Below are positions 29,467 through 37,473 of a DNA stretch of 37,594 nucleotides, piece after piece. Numbering within the stretch: the first letter of the stretch is position 1; each line of letters opens with the position of its first letter. Location: the NCBI GenBank assembly GCA_964396385.1, contig CAYNFH010000034.1, positions 1 to 37,594 on the forward strand. Direction: 5' to 3'. The notes below the pieces were generated by a model. That model was not told the origin of the DNA, searched no databases, and saw only the letters and a list, made by a program, of their open reading frames with translations. The translations under genes were made by a program, and so were the position numbers. This DNA is from CAYNFH01 sp964396385. GTDB taxonomy: Bacteria > Armatimonadota > Chthonomonadetes > Chthonomonadales > CAJBBX01.

Positions 29467-31620
29467 TCACCCACCTACCGTCTTCTTCAGCGCGTTGCGG
29501 GCCTGAGCGTAGTCCGGCTGCAGCCGGAGCGCCTCGCGGAACTCCTCCGCGCCACGGCTCTTGTCCCCCAGGAGACAGAGGACGGCGCCCAGGTTGTAGT
29601 GTGCCTCGGCCAATCGCGGGTCCTCCTGGATGGCGGTCTGGAACTCGGCGGCGGCCTCGCGCAGCTTGCCCTGCATGGTGAGGACGGCGCCCAGGTTCTT
29701 GTGTGCCTCCGGATACCGGCCGATGAGCCGGATGGCCTCGCGGAACTCCTGGGCGGCCTCCACGGGCTTGCCGTAGGTGCCGAGGACCATAGCGAGGTTG
29801 TAGTGCGCGGCGGCGAAGCCCGGCTCCAGGCGCACGGCCTGCGCCAGCTCCGCCACGGCCTCTTTCGGCCGGTTCTGCTTGAACAGCACGAAGCCAAGGT
29901 TGGAGTGCGGATCCGCCCACTTGGGGCAGAGCTGGATGGCGCGCTGGAAGTGGGCGATGGCCTCGCCCGTCCTCCCCTCCTCCGCCAGCGTCGCCGCCAG
30001 GTTACTCTCCGGCTCGGCGTAGTCGCTGCGGCGCGCAATAGCGCTCCGGAACTCCGCCTCCGCCTCCCGCAGCTTGCCGGCATTCATGTAGGCGTAGCCC
30101 ATGTTGTTGTGGGCTACCCAGCTCCGCGGATTGATGGCCAGCGCGTGTCCAAAGAGCTCCCACGTACTCTTCCAATTGGCCTCCTGGGCCAAACTCTGCC
30201 CGGCCAGGAGCAGGAGGGCGGCGGCATACACGGATGCGAGGACGGAGGACGGAGGACGGAGGACGGACCCGGGATGGAGTGGTGGAGTGGTGGAGTGGTG
30301 GAGTGGTGTTCCGGACTCCGGAGACAGTACTGCACTGCTCCCATACTCCATTCCTCCGTCCGTCTCCCGTCTTCCGTCACCCGTCAGGAGCCAAGCGACA
30401 GCCAGCGCCGGACCGAGCAGGGCCACATAGGCGTACCGGTCCGCCACGGTGGAGTAATACTGGAAGACGAACGGCACCAGTCCGGAGACGGGCAGCAGCG
30501 CGGCGACCGATGTCGCGCATGCGGCCGGCAGCCACGGGTGCGTGCGGCGGAGCTTCCAGGCGGCCAGGACGAGTGCCGCCGGGAGCAGCCACGTGGCGTA
30601 ACCCCACCAGTGGGCCAGCACGAACTCCGGCGTGCGGCCGTAGTCGATGCTGAGGCGCGCCGGCCAGACCAGCTTGGCCAGGTAGAAGGCGAAAGCATCG
30701 CCGGCAATGAGCAGCCGGGACCAGATAGGCAGCGCAATCGGCGCATCGGCGGCACGCTCCGCGGAGCGGGTGATGAGGATCACCGGAACTGCCAGCAGCA
30801 CCCACCACCCCACCGCCTTCAGCGCCTTTAGCGGCTTCCGCCGGATGAGCCATGTGTCCACGGCCCAGGCGATGAGGGGCACCGTCACCGTGGACGCCTT
30901 GGCCAGCAGTGCGACGCCGAAGCAGAGGAGGGCGAGGACGTAGTGAATGCGTGAGCGGGCGAGCGGGCGAGCGGGTGATTCTGGAGTCGTGAGTCGTGAG
31001 TCGTGAGTCGTGAGACGAGAATCCGGCTCGACTCTCGACTCTCCACTCTCGACTCGCTGTGCGAAACAGACGTACTGCCACAGGCAGAGCAGGGAGAAAA
31101 GGGCGCCGGCGAGGTCCTTCATGCCCGTAACCCACGCTACGGGCTCGACCTGCAGCGGATGGAGGCCGAACAGGAGCGCCCCCGTGGCCGCGGCCCAATC
31201 CTTCTTCACCAGCCGCCTCAGGATGGCGAACACCAGCAGCACGTTCAGCAGATGCACCAGCAGGTTCGCCGCGTGGAACGTCTCTGGACGGAGGGTAACC
31301 ATGCCGTGCGCGTCGTGCTCCAGGGCGAGCCGCGCCACGCCTGTCCAGATGGTCCGGGTCACCGGGATGTACGCGTAGAAGTAGGGCCTCTGCCAGGCCC
31401 GGACGATGCTGGCGATGCCCGGCGACTGGAGGTACGGGTTCTGGTACACATTGCGGTCGTCGTCCCAGTCGATGAACGGATGACGGCAGACGGGCAGAAA
31501 GACGACCAATGTGACCAGCAGCACGAGAAGGACGGGGGCTGGAGGACGGAGGACCGAGCGTAGGACCCCTGGACGAGTGTTGGCGGCCGACCCCGGCCCT
31601 TCAGAAGTATCGGTGGACAC
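29467..31620 (-). CDS. TMTC-like membrane glycosyltransferase with C-terminal TPRs (1)
   Basis: A 717-residue polytopic protein. After a first helix, a DWDDDRNVYQNP loop (51-62) gives the acidic motif typical of GT-C/PMT-type transferases. Signature segments follow: AANLLVHLLNVLLVFAILRRL and LHPLQVEPVAWVTGMKDLAGALFSLLCLW. About ten helices run to about residue 475. The rest is six or seven TPR units (AHNNMGYAYMNAGKLREAEAEFRSAI, AHYNLGAVLCLLGDKSRGAEEFREAL). TMTC-type proteins transfer sugars such as mannose to proteins; bacterial members are unproven. The GTG at 31620 has AAGGAG upstream. Two repeat elements are translated in frame, at about residues 188-224 and 413-465. It is a paralogue of the next gene upstream. 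Confidence 0.8.
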   Translation of the reverse strand: MSTDTSEGPGSAANTRPGVLRSVLRPPAPVLLVLLVTLVVFLPVCRHPFIDWDDDRNVYQNPYLQSPGIASIVRAWQRPYFYAYIPVTRTIWTGVARLALEHDAHGMVTLRPETFHAANLLVHLLNVLLVFAILRRLVKKDWAAATGALLFGLHPLQVEPVAWVTGMKDLAGALFSLLCLWQYVCFAQRVESGESRVEPDSRLTTHDSRLTTPESPARPLARSRIHYVLALLCFGVALLAKASTVTVPLIAWAVDTWLIRRKPLKALKAVGWWVLLAVPVILITRSAERAADAPIALPIWSRLLIAGDAFAFYLAKLVWPARLSIDYGRTPEFVLAHWWGYATWLLPAALVLAAWKLRRTHPWLPAACATSVAALLPVSGLVPFVFQYYSTVADRYAYVALLGPALAVAWLLTGDGRRETDGGMEYGSSAVLSPESGTPLHHSTTPPLHPGSVLRPPSSVLASVYAAALLLLAGQSLAQEANWKSTWELFGHALAINPRSWVAHNNMGYAYMNAGKLREAEAEFRSAIARRSDYAEPESNLAATLAEEGRTGEAIAHFQRAIQLCPKWADPHSNLGFVLFKQNRPKEAVAELAQAVRLEPGFAAAHYNLAMVLGTYGKPVEAAQEFREAIRLIGRYPEAHKNLGAVLTMQGKLREAAAEFQTAIQEDPRLAEAHYNLGAVLCLLGDKSRGAEEFREALRLQPDYAQARNALKKTVGG
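30228..30382. repeat. Nested GGACGGA and GTGGAGTG arrays around TTCCGGACTCCGG
   Basis: The outer 7-bp array ACGGAGG (about 30236-30264, four copies) has an inverted counterpart CCTCCGTCCGTCTCCCGTC (about 30353-30371). The inner 8-bp array TGGTGGAG (about 30279-30305, four copies) has a weaker inverted counterpart. The core TTCCGGACTCCGG is at 30309-30321. All are translated in frame within TPR gene 1, between a membrane helix and the TPR part. Confidence 0.75.
30951..31058. repeat. GTCGTGA-array element with GAATCCGG core, copy 1
   Basis: GCGGGCGA units, then four GTCGTGA units, the core GAATCCGG (31019-31026), and inverted CTCGACTCTCGACTC units. It is in frame inside TPR gene 1. An identical copy lies at 32936-33043. 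Confidence 0.8.
31536..31572. repeat. GGACGGA-type units at N-terminus of TPR gene 1
   Basis: AGGACGGGGGC and TGGAGGACGGAGGACCG are copies of the unit used at 30236-30264. They encode the LRSVLRPPAPVL stretch before the first helix of TPR gene 1. Confidence 0.45.
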
Positions 31621-31688
31621 GCGGACTCCTTGTGCGACGGGTCAATACTGGTACTTCTTCGGGGGAATCGGCGGAAAACTTGAGGGAG

Positions 31689-33635
31689 TCACCCCGTCAG
31701 TTTTTTCAGCTCCTCCGCCGCAGGGGCGAAGCGGGGCTGGAGCCGGAGAGTCAGTCGAAGCTGGTCCACGGCCTCCTGAGGGCGACCGTTCGCAGCGAGG
31801 ATCCGGCCAAGCTGGAAGTGCGCCGCCGCCAGGCCCGGGTCGATGCGCGCCGCCGCCACAAGGCTGGCGAACGCGTCGCGGACCCGCTTCTGGCTGAGGT
31901 AGGCGCATCCCAGGTTGTAGCGGGGAGTGGCCCAGTCCGGCCGCAGCCGCACCGCGCACTCCAGGTGAGGGATGGCCCCGGCGGCGCGCCCCTCATCCAT
32001 GAGCGCCGCCCCCAGGTTGTTCAGAGCGTCCGCGTACCCCGGCCGGAGCTCCAGCGCGGATCGGTACCAGGCCTCCGCCCTCTTCACCTCCCCGCCGGTC
32101 TTGTAGGTGAAGCCCAGGTTGTTCCGAGCCATCCAGCTACCCGGGTTCACCGCCAGCACATGCCGGAAGAGCGCCACGCTTCCGTCCCAGGACCCGCTCT
32201 GCGCCACGGACTGGCCAGCGAGGAGGGAGAGGATGAGAGCGTAGGCGACCGGGACGAACCGTGTGGGATTATGGGCGTGTGGGGGTGTGGGAGTGTATCG
32301 GATTCCGGACTCCGCCACACCCATACCCCCATACTCCCATACCCCCATACTCTGTCTCGTGCCCGCGGCAAGAAGCGAAGCGACGGCCAGGGCGGGCCCG
32401 AGGAGGGCCAGGTAGAGGTAGCGGTCCGCCACCGTGGAGTAGAGCTGGTGGGCGAACGGCGTCAGTCCGGAGACCGGCAGCACCGCCGCCACCAATATGG
32501 TGCAGGAGGCCAGGAGCCAGGGCTGGGATCTGCGCAGCCGCCACGCCACTATGCCAACCGCGATCGGCAGCAGCCATCCCATCCACACCCATCCGTGGGC
32601 GAGCACCCTCTCCGGCGAACGCCCATAATCCACGCAGAGCCGGACCGGCCAGAACAGCTTGGTCACGTAGAAGGTGAGCGTATCGCCGGTCACCAGGAAG
32701 CGGCCTCCCAGCGACACCGGCCCGGGCCCCTCCGCCGTCCGCTCCGCCGCGCGCGTGATCACCGCGATGGGTATGGCCAGCAGCATCCACCAGCCAACCG
32801 CCTTCACCGACCGGAGCATGCTCCGCCTCATCGCCCAGACGTCCAGCGCGATCAGCGCCAGCGGCAGTGAGGCCGCGGAAGGTTTGGAGAGCAGCGCCAG
32901 TCCGAAGCAGAGGAGGGCAAGGACGTAGTGAATGCGTGAGCGGGCGAGCGGGCGAGCGGGTGATTCTGGAGTCGTGAGTCGTGAGTCGTGAGTCGTGAGA
33001 CGAGAATCCGGCTCGACTCTCGACTCTCCACTCTCGACTCGCTGTGCGAAACAGACGTACTGCCACAGGCAGAGCAGGGAGAAAAGGGCGCCGGCGAGGT
33101 CCTTCATGCCCGTGGCCCAGGCTACCGGCTCCACCTGAACGGGATGAACGGCAAACAGCAGGGCGCCTGCAGCCGCGGCCCAGGGGCGCTTCACCAGCCG
33201 CCGCAGGATAGCGAGCACCAGCAGCACGTTCAGCAGGTGCACCAGCAAGTTTGCGACGTGGAAGGGAGCGGCCGTAAGGACGGTGCCGCCGTGGCCGTCC
33301 GGTCGCGCCGCGATTCCGGCAATGGCTGCCCAGACGGTCCGGGTTATCGGGATGTATGCACAGAAGTAGGGCTGCTTCCACGCGCGGACCACGCCCGCCC
33401 AGGTGGGCGGCAGGAGATCCGGATTCTGGTAGATGTTCTGGTCGTCATCCCATCCTACAAAGGGATGGGCGCACGACGGAAGGAAGACCGCGCACGTGAC
33501 CAGCACCAGCAGGAGCGGGATGACAAGCGCGCGGACATATTGACGCGGCGACACGGTGACATGCCCACACGGCAAATCCGGACTCGCCCCCTCGACTGCT
33601 CGCCCGCTCGCCACGTCCAGCGGTCCGGCGATCAC
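31689..33635 (-). CDS. TMTC-like membrane glycosyltransferase with C-terminal TPRs (2)
   Basis: A 648-residue paralogue of the next gene downstream with the same plan: helix 1, GWDDDQNIYQNP loop, VANLLVHLLNVLLVLAILRRL, VHPVQVEPVAWATGMKDLAGALFSLLCLW, about ten helices, then about four or five TPRs (AWYRSALELRPGYADALNNLGAALMDEGRAAGAIPHLECAV). The GTG at 33635 overlaps the stop of the REC-HD gene (GTGA), so it belongs to the signalling operon. The N-terminal 27 residues (GRAVEGASPDLPCGHV) and two loops (about 198-234 and 426-458) are encoded by repeat elements. The first loop is identical to that of paralogue 1, and the second lies at the equivalent position but uses a different repeat unit. Confidence 0.8.
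   Translation of the reverse strand: MIAGPLDVASGRAVEGASPDLPCGHVTVSPRQYVRALVIPLLLVLVTCAVFLPSCAHPFVGWDDDQNIYQNPDLLPPTWAGVVRAWKQPYFCAYIPITRTVWAAIAGIAARPDGHGGTVLTAAPFHVANLLVHLLNVLLVLAILRRLVKRPWAAAAGALLFAVHPVQVEPVAWATGMKDLAGALFSLLCLWQYVCFAQRVESGESRVEPDSRLTTHDSRLTTPESPARPLARSRIHYVLALLCFGLALLSKPSAASLPLALIALDVWAMRRSMLRSVKAVGWWMLLAIPIAVITRAAERTAEGPGPVSLGGRFLVTGDTLTFYVTKLFWPVRLCVDYGRSPERVLAHGWVWMGWLLPIAVGIVAWRLRRSQPWLLASCTILVAAVLPVSGLTPFAHQLYSTVADRYLYLALLGPALAVASLLAAGTRQSMGVWEYGGMGVAESGIRYTPTPPHAHNPTRFVPVAYALILSLLAGQSVAQSGSWDGSVALFRHVLAVNPGSWMARNNLGFTYKTGGEVKRAEAWYRSALELRPGYADALNNLGAALMDEGRAAGAIPHLECAVRLRPDWATPRYNLGCAYLSQKRVRDAFASLVAAARIDPGLAAAHFQLGRILAANGRPQEAVDQLRLTLRLQPRFAPAAEELKKLTG
32262..32360. 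repeat. GTGTGGGG/CATACCCC element with GGATTCCGGACTCC core
   Basis: The left arm has GTGTGGGGGTGTGGGAGTGT units, the core is GGATTCCGGACTCC (32300-32313), and the right arm has inverted CCCATACC/CCCATACT units. It is translated in frame in TPR gene 2, at the position where TPR gene 1 carries the unrelated GGACGGA/GTGGAGTG arrays. Confidence 0.75.
32936..33043. repeat. GTCGTGA-array element with GAATCCGG core, copy 2
   Basis: Identical to 30951-31058, with the core at 33004-33011. It is part of a 212-bp block (32902-33113 against 30917-31128) with a single mismatch that I can find, while the flanking paralogous sequence is clearly diverged. Confidence 0.8.
33545..33620. repeat. AATCCGGACTCG-core element at N-terminus of TPR gene 2
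   Basis: The core AATCCGGACTCG (33575-33586) is followed by CCTCGACTG, CTCGCC and CGCTCGCC units and preceded by weaker GCGGCGACAC/GGTGACATG units. It encodes the N-terminal tail of TPR gene 2. Confidence 0.55.
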
Positions 33636-34615
33636 GCGGCGGCTTCCAGGGTGCCGGTGGTCTCGAATAGTCCGCGGGCCGCGTCCAAGATCTGCGGGTC
33701 ATACCAGCCCTCGCGTGACCGCATGAGCTCAAAAGCCTTGGTGCGGGTCGCGCCCTCGCACTCCAGCTCTACCAGGTCCGCCAGCACTTTGAGCACGCGC
33801 GCGCCGTAGGGGATCTCCTCCCCTATGAGGTCGTGCCTGGGGAAGCCGGTGCCGTCGAACCGCTTGTTCTGATAGAAGACTATCTGCGCCACGCGCTCCA
33901 TGCGGGGGATCTTGAGCAGCAGGTTGCGCCCTATCTCCGGCACGCGCTCAAGCTGCTCCTCTTCCTCCTCCGTCAGCTCGTGGCCGTTTCTGGCGCGGGT
34001 CACCAGTGTCTGCGGGAGCGCCATGCGGCCGATCTGGGAGAGCATGGAGGCCACCTCGAGCTGCCAACTGTTGGGGAACACCAGCACGTCCGTGATGTGG
34101 CGGGCATAGCGGCGCAGCCGGGCCGCGCGGCCATAGGCGGCCGGATCGGCGGTGGAGAGCGCCTCCGTAAGGGCCGCGATGCAGCCGGTGAGGGTTTCCT
34201 CCAGAAGCTGCTTCTCCGCGGTGATGAGCCGGTACTGCTCGATGCCGGCCGCGAGGGACTTGGCCAGCACTTCCGGCGCGCAGGGCTTGGTGAGGAAGCG
34301 GAAGATGTGCCCCTCGTTTACCGCGTCAATGGCGGTCTGCTGGTCCGCGTTGCCGGTGAGCATCATCCGGACGGAGTCGGGGGAGAGGCGCATGGCCTTG
34401 CGGAGGAACTCTACGCCGTCCATGCCCGGCATCCGCATGTCCGCGATGATCACGGCAAACGGCTTGCTGGTACGGATGGCGTCCAGCCCCTCTTCTCCGC
34501 CGAGGCGGGTCTCGATACGGTACTGTTTGCGGAGTTGGCGCTGATAGGCGGAGAGGATGTTCGCGTCGTCGTCCACAAACAGCACGTGCTGCTCTTGCTC
34601 CCAGGTCTCGTCCAT
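33632..34615 (-). CDS. Response regulator with degenerate HD-GYP-like output domain
   Basis: A 327-residue protein. The receiver domain (about 10-125) has D15-D16-D17, phospho-acceptor D59 (IIADMRMPGMDG), T87 and K110 (FLTKPC), so it can be phosphorylated. The output half (about 140-320) has the helical layout of HD-GYP/RpfG proteins, but the metal site is lost. The usual HD pair in LLHDIGK-like motifs is SQ (MLSQIGRMALP, 192-201), and the HH before the DGTGFP motif is replaced by FYQNKRFDGTGFP. It is therefore unlikely to hydrolyse cyclic-di-GMP and may act as a binding or scaffold domain. It lies 80 bases after the REC-HDOD gene and overlaps TPR gene 2 by four bases. Confidence 0.82.
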   Translation of the reverse strand: MDETWEQEQHVLFVDDDANILSAYQRQLRKQYRIETRLGGEEGLDAIRTSKPFAVIIADMRMPGMDGVEFLRKAMRLSPDSVRMMLTGNADQQTAIDAVNEGHIFRFLTKPCAPEVLAKSLAAGIEQYRLITAEKQLLEETLTGCIAALTEALSTADPAAYGRAARLRRYARHITDVLVFPNSWQLEVASMLSQIGRMALPQTLVTRARNGHELTEEEEEQLERVPEIGRNLLLKIPRMERVAQIVFYQNKRFDGTGFPRHDLIGEEIPYGARVLKVLADLVELECEGATRTKAFELMRSREGWYDPQILDAARGLFETTGTLEAAA

Positions 34616-34626
34616 AAATGCCTCCT

Positions 34627-34698
34627 AGGTGATGGGTGAGGGGTGATAGGTGATAGCCGGAATCCGGACTCACCTCTCACCTCTCACCTCTCACCTCA
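34627..34698. repeat. CCGGAATCCGGACT-core element with GGTGAGAG/CACCTCT arrays
   Basis: The left arm has GGTGATGGGTGAGGGGTGA-like units, the core CCGGAATCCGGACT is at 34657-34670, and the right arm has four copies of CACCTCT (34671-34697). It fills the whole gap between the REC-HDOD and REC-HD genes. Confidence 0.75.
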
Positions 34699-35865
34699 CA
34701 TACACGCCTCTTCCCAAACCGCCAATCTCTCACAGAAGCCTTGCTCCTGCAGGTAGCCCATATCCGGAGTGCCGGTGGCGCCGCTGCCTGCCGCCTGGTG
34801 CGCCAGGTGGTCGGCAACGTGGACGGCAGCCAGAAGCAGCGGAGACGCGCCGCTCGTCTCTCGCGGGCAGTGGTGGTATGCGACCGTCTCCACGATGGCG
34901 TCCGGCAGTCCCCACAACCCCAGCAAGTAGGCGCCGACCTCCGCGTGGGTCGCGCCGAAGGTCTGGTGCTCTACATAGTAGGGCAGCCGGCCCGCGCCGT
35001 TGGAGCGGTAGAGCGTCTGAGCGTAGCTGTCCGGATAGCACTGCGCGAAGATGAGCATACCTACGTCATGGAGCAAGCCGCCGGTGTACGCCTCTTCCGC
35101 CTGCTCGGGGGACCCGCCCTCCGCCTCCACAATCCGGCGCGCGAAGGTGCCGACCCGGATACTGTGCTGGCGCAGCATCTCCGTGGAGAAGCCGCCCGAT
35201 TGGGGCGGTCCCGCCGATTCGAACGAGTGGCCGCCCGACAGGAGGTCGGAAAGCGTCTCCTTGCCGACCAGGGCGACTGCCTCCTGCGCGGAGCACATCC
35301 GACGTGGAGTGCCGAAGAAGGCCGAGTTGACGAGCTGGAGCAGCTTGGCGGCCATGGCGGGGTCTTCCGCCACAATGGGCGCGGCTGCGGTGCGGACGTC
35401 GGACTGCACCGCGTCCAGGAGGGCCTGATAGTGCTCGGCCGGGCTTGGCAGGGAGCGCACCTGCGACACCACGCGCTGGAAGGGGTCGCTCGGCAGCAGG
35501 TCCCGCAGCGTACACGCCCTGGCGACCGTGGAGCGCAGCACATTGGGGTCGCAGGGTTTGGAGAGGAACTGGTGGGTGGCGCCTACGGCCCGGAGCGCGT
35601 GATCGCGGTCAGACTGCCCGGAAAGGATGATACGAACCGCCTCCGGCTCGACTTCCGTCACGCGATTGAGCAGGTCCGCCCCCGAGAGGCCCGGCATGCG
35701 CATGTCGGACACGATGACGTCAAAGCGGCCGGCGGAAATAGCGGCCAGAGCCTCGTCTCCACTCTGGACAAAGAGCATGTCCCACTCATTGCGCATAGGT
35801 CGCAGCATGCGCTGCAGCCCCTGAAGCACGTTAGGCTCGTCGTCAACGAAGAGGATACGTTTCAT
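34696..35865 (-). CDS. REC-HDOD response regulator
   Basis: A 389-residue two-domain signalling protein. The receiver domain (1-120) has D8-D9, phospho-acceptor D54 (VIVSDMRMPGLSG), S83 in place of the usual Thr (IILSGQSD) and K103 (FLSKPCDP). A C-terminal HDOD domain (about 130-370) follows: LPSPAEHYQALLDAV, AAKLLQLVNSAFFG and HSIRVGTFARRI, then an apparently intact HD-like pair in GGLLHDVGMLIFA and ATHAEVGAYLLGLWGLPDAIVETVAYHH. HDOD proteins are regulatory and usually lack phosphodiesterase activity. The gene sits between a PAS histidine kinase and a second REC protein, so both regulators probably serve that kinase. Confidence 0.88.
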   Translation of the reverse strand: MKRILFVDDEPNVLQGLQRMLRPMRNEWDMLFVQSGDEALAAISAGRFDVIVSDMRMPGLSGADLLNRVTEVEPEAVRIILSGQSDRDHALRAVGATHQFLSKPCDPNVLRSTVARACTLRDLLPSDPFQRVVSQVRSLPSPAEHYQALLDAVQSDVRTAAAPIVAEDPAMAAKLLQLVNSAFFGTPRRMCSAQEAVALVGKETLSDLLSGGHSFESAGPPQSGGFSTEMLRQHSIRVGTFARRIVEAEGGSPEQAEEAYTGGLLHDVGMLIFAQCYPDSYAQTLYRSNGAGRLPYYVEHQTFGATHAEVGAYLLGLWGLPDAIVETVAYHHCPRETSGASPLLLAAVHVADHLAHQAAGSGATGTPDMGYLQEQGFCERLAVWEEACM

Positions 35866-35880
35866 GGTGTCATTATCGGC

Positions 35881-35947
35881 GTTCAGGCATTCGGGTGTTC
35901 AGGTGTTCAGGTGTTCAGGGCCGGATTCCTGAACGCCTGAACACCTA
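35881..35947. repeat. CCGGATTCC-core element with GTGTTCAG arrays
   Basis: The left arm has four GTGTTCAG-like units, the core CCGGATTCC is at 35921-35929, and the right arm has inverted CTGAACGCCTGAACACC units. This is one of the clearest examples. It fills the gap between the histidine kinase and REC-HDOD genes. Confidence 0.8.
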
Positions 35948-35950
35948 CCC

Positions 35951-37201
35951 TCAGGCTGCTTTCTGGTTGGCGCTCTCTGCCGTGTGGAGCGGGAGCCGGA
36001 TGATGAAGGTGGTGCCCTTCCCCTCCTGGCTCTCAAAGTTGATGGACCCGCCGTGCTTGTCCACCACGCTGGAGTGCGCCAGCGCCAGCCCCTGGCCGGT
36101 GCCCTTGCCCACCTCCTTCGTGGTATAGAACGGGTCGAAGACCTTGCCGCGGATAGCTTCCGGAATGCCGCCGCCGGTATCCGCCACACGGACCTCCACC
36201 CAATCGCCCTCGCGGCGCGTGGCCAACGTGATCTTGCCCTTGGCTCCCGGCTGGTTCGTCACTACGTCGCTGATGGCGTGCGCGGAGTTGATAACCAGGT
36301 TGAGAATCACCTGGTTGAACTCGCCGGGCAGGCAGGGCACCAGCGGCAGGTCCGGATCGAAGTCCGTTTCGAGCTCCGCCACGTACTTCCACTCGTTACG
36401 CGCCACGGTGATGGTGCTCTCGATGGCGCGGTTGATGTTGATGGCGACCTTCTGCTCCGTACCCGGGTGGGAGAACTCCTTCATCGCCTGGACGATGCGC
36501 GTGACCCGCTCGATCCCCTCCAGCGACTGCTGGATGGCCTTGGGCGCCTCCTCCATGAGGTACTCCGCGTCCGCCGCCTCGGTGGCCTCCCGCACCTTTT
36601 GGACGTCGGCCGGCGTGAGGGTGCCGGCCTTAGCCGCGTCGAGCAGCTCCTCGTACGCCGCGAGCAGCGTGCCCACTTCCGAGATCATCTCCTGAAGGAA
36701 GCGGGTGTTGTCGCCGATGTACTGCATCGGCGTGTTGATCTCGTGCGCGATACCGGCGGCAAGGCGGCCGATGCTCTCCATCTTCTGCGCCTGGTAGAGC
36801 TGCCGCTCCAGCATCCTGCGCTGGGTGATGTCCGCGCCCAGGAGCAGGAATCCGCCCGGCCGGTCCTCCGGCGTCTGCATGGGGTTGAGGGTGAGGCCAA
36901 GGAACCCCTCGTCTCCGCCGCAGCGGGTGAAGCGGACGTCGTCCATCCGCACCTGCTTGCCGGTAGCTCGGTACTCCTCCAGGCGCTCGTTCACCTTTTC
37001 CCAGTCCCATGGAATGGGACACTCCTGTAGCTGCTTGCCGACGGTGGCGTCCGCCATGATGCAGAACGCCTTCTCCGTGGCCCGGTTCCAGAGTGTAATG
37101 CGGCCATCCTGGCCCACCCCGATGAGGATGGACGGAATGGCGGAAAAGACTGCGCGCGTGAGCGCGGCCTCTTGTTCAGCGGAATGTGGATGTGTGTTCA
37201 T
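35951..37201 (-). CDS. PAS-domain histidine kinase
   Basis: A 416-residue soluble sensor kinase. The PAS domain (about 15-125) has ILIGVGQDGRITLWNRATEKAF and ends in LLLGADITQRRMLERQL. The HisKA region has phospho-acceptor H153 (LAAGIAHEINTPMQY), in the NtrB-like style with an extended helical insert (about 165-235). The ATPase domain has NLVINSAHAI, DTGGGIPEAIRGKVFDPFYTTKEVGKGTGQGLALAHSSV and a final GKGTTFIIRLP. There are no membrane helices, so it senses a cytoplasmic or membrane-proximal signal. It heads a run with two receiver proteins and two TMTC-like proteins. The ATG at 37201 has no strong ribosome-binding site but fits the PAS domain. Confidence 0.9.
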   Translation of the reverse strand: MNTHPHSAEQEAALTRAVFSAIPSILIGVGQDGRITLWNRATEKAFCIMADATVGKQLQECPIPWDWEKVNERLEEYRATGKQVRMDDVRFTRCGGDEGFLGLTLNPMQTPEDRPGGFLLLGADITQRRMLERQLYQAQKMESIGRLAAGIAHEINTPMQYIGDNTRFLQEMISEVGTLLAAYEELLDAAKAGTLTPADVQKVREATEAADAEYLMEEAPKAIQQSLEGIERVTRIVQAMKEFSHPGTEQKVAININRAIESTITVARNEWKYVAELETDFDPDLPLVPCLPGEFNQVILNLVINSAHAISDVVTNQPGAKGKITLATRREGDWVEVRVADTGGGIPEAIRGKVFDPFYTTKEVGKGTGQGLALAHSSVVDKHGGSINFESQEGKGTTFIIRLPLHTAESANQKAA

Positions 37202-37257
37202 GGCTCCGGGGCGGATTGTTCCACGCCGGCCGCGGAAGTAGCTATGGAATTTGCGAG

Positions 37258-37318
37258 GGTGACGGCGGACGGAGGACGGAAGACTGCTTCCGGAGTCGGT
37301 CCCCCGTCATTCGTCCTT
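37258..37318. repeat. GGACGGA-type element with CTTCCGGAGTC core
   Basis: ACGGCGG/ACGGAGG/ACGGAAG units, the core variant CTTCCGGAGTC (37287-37297), and inverted CCCCCGTCATTCGTCC units. It lies in the intergenic region between the histidine kinase and the edge prepilin. Confidence 0.55.
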
Positions 37319-37473
37319 TGTTTTGGTTCGTCCCGCAGGTAGTTCTGCCGGAAATCGCGGCAGACAAAAAAAGTATTGGTCGGTTCCGTGCAGGGCGTGG
37401 AAGGAACTTCTACCATGATGTATGGCCGTGACGCTGTGCAGCTTCCAACCCACTCTTAAGAGGAGAAAGCTGA

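Noticed and set aside
30228..31058. Tandem repeats as a CRISPR array
   Set aside because: Units are 7-9 bp, directly contiguous, without spacers, and no cas genes are present.
35984..37030. 348-residue plus-strand frame
   Set aside because: Shadow of the PAS histidine kinase, which has complete kinase boxes on the minus strand.
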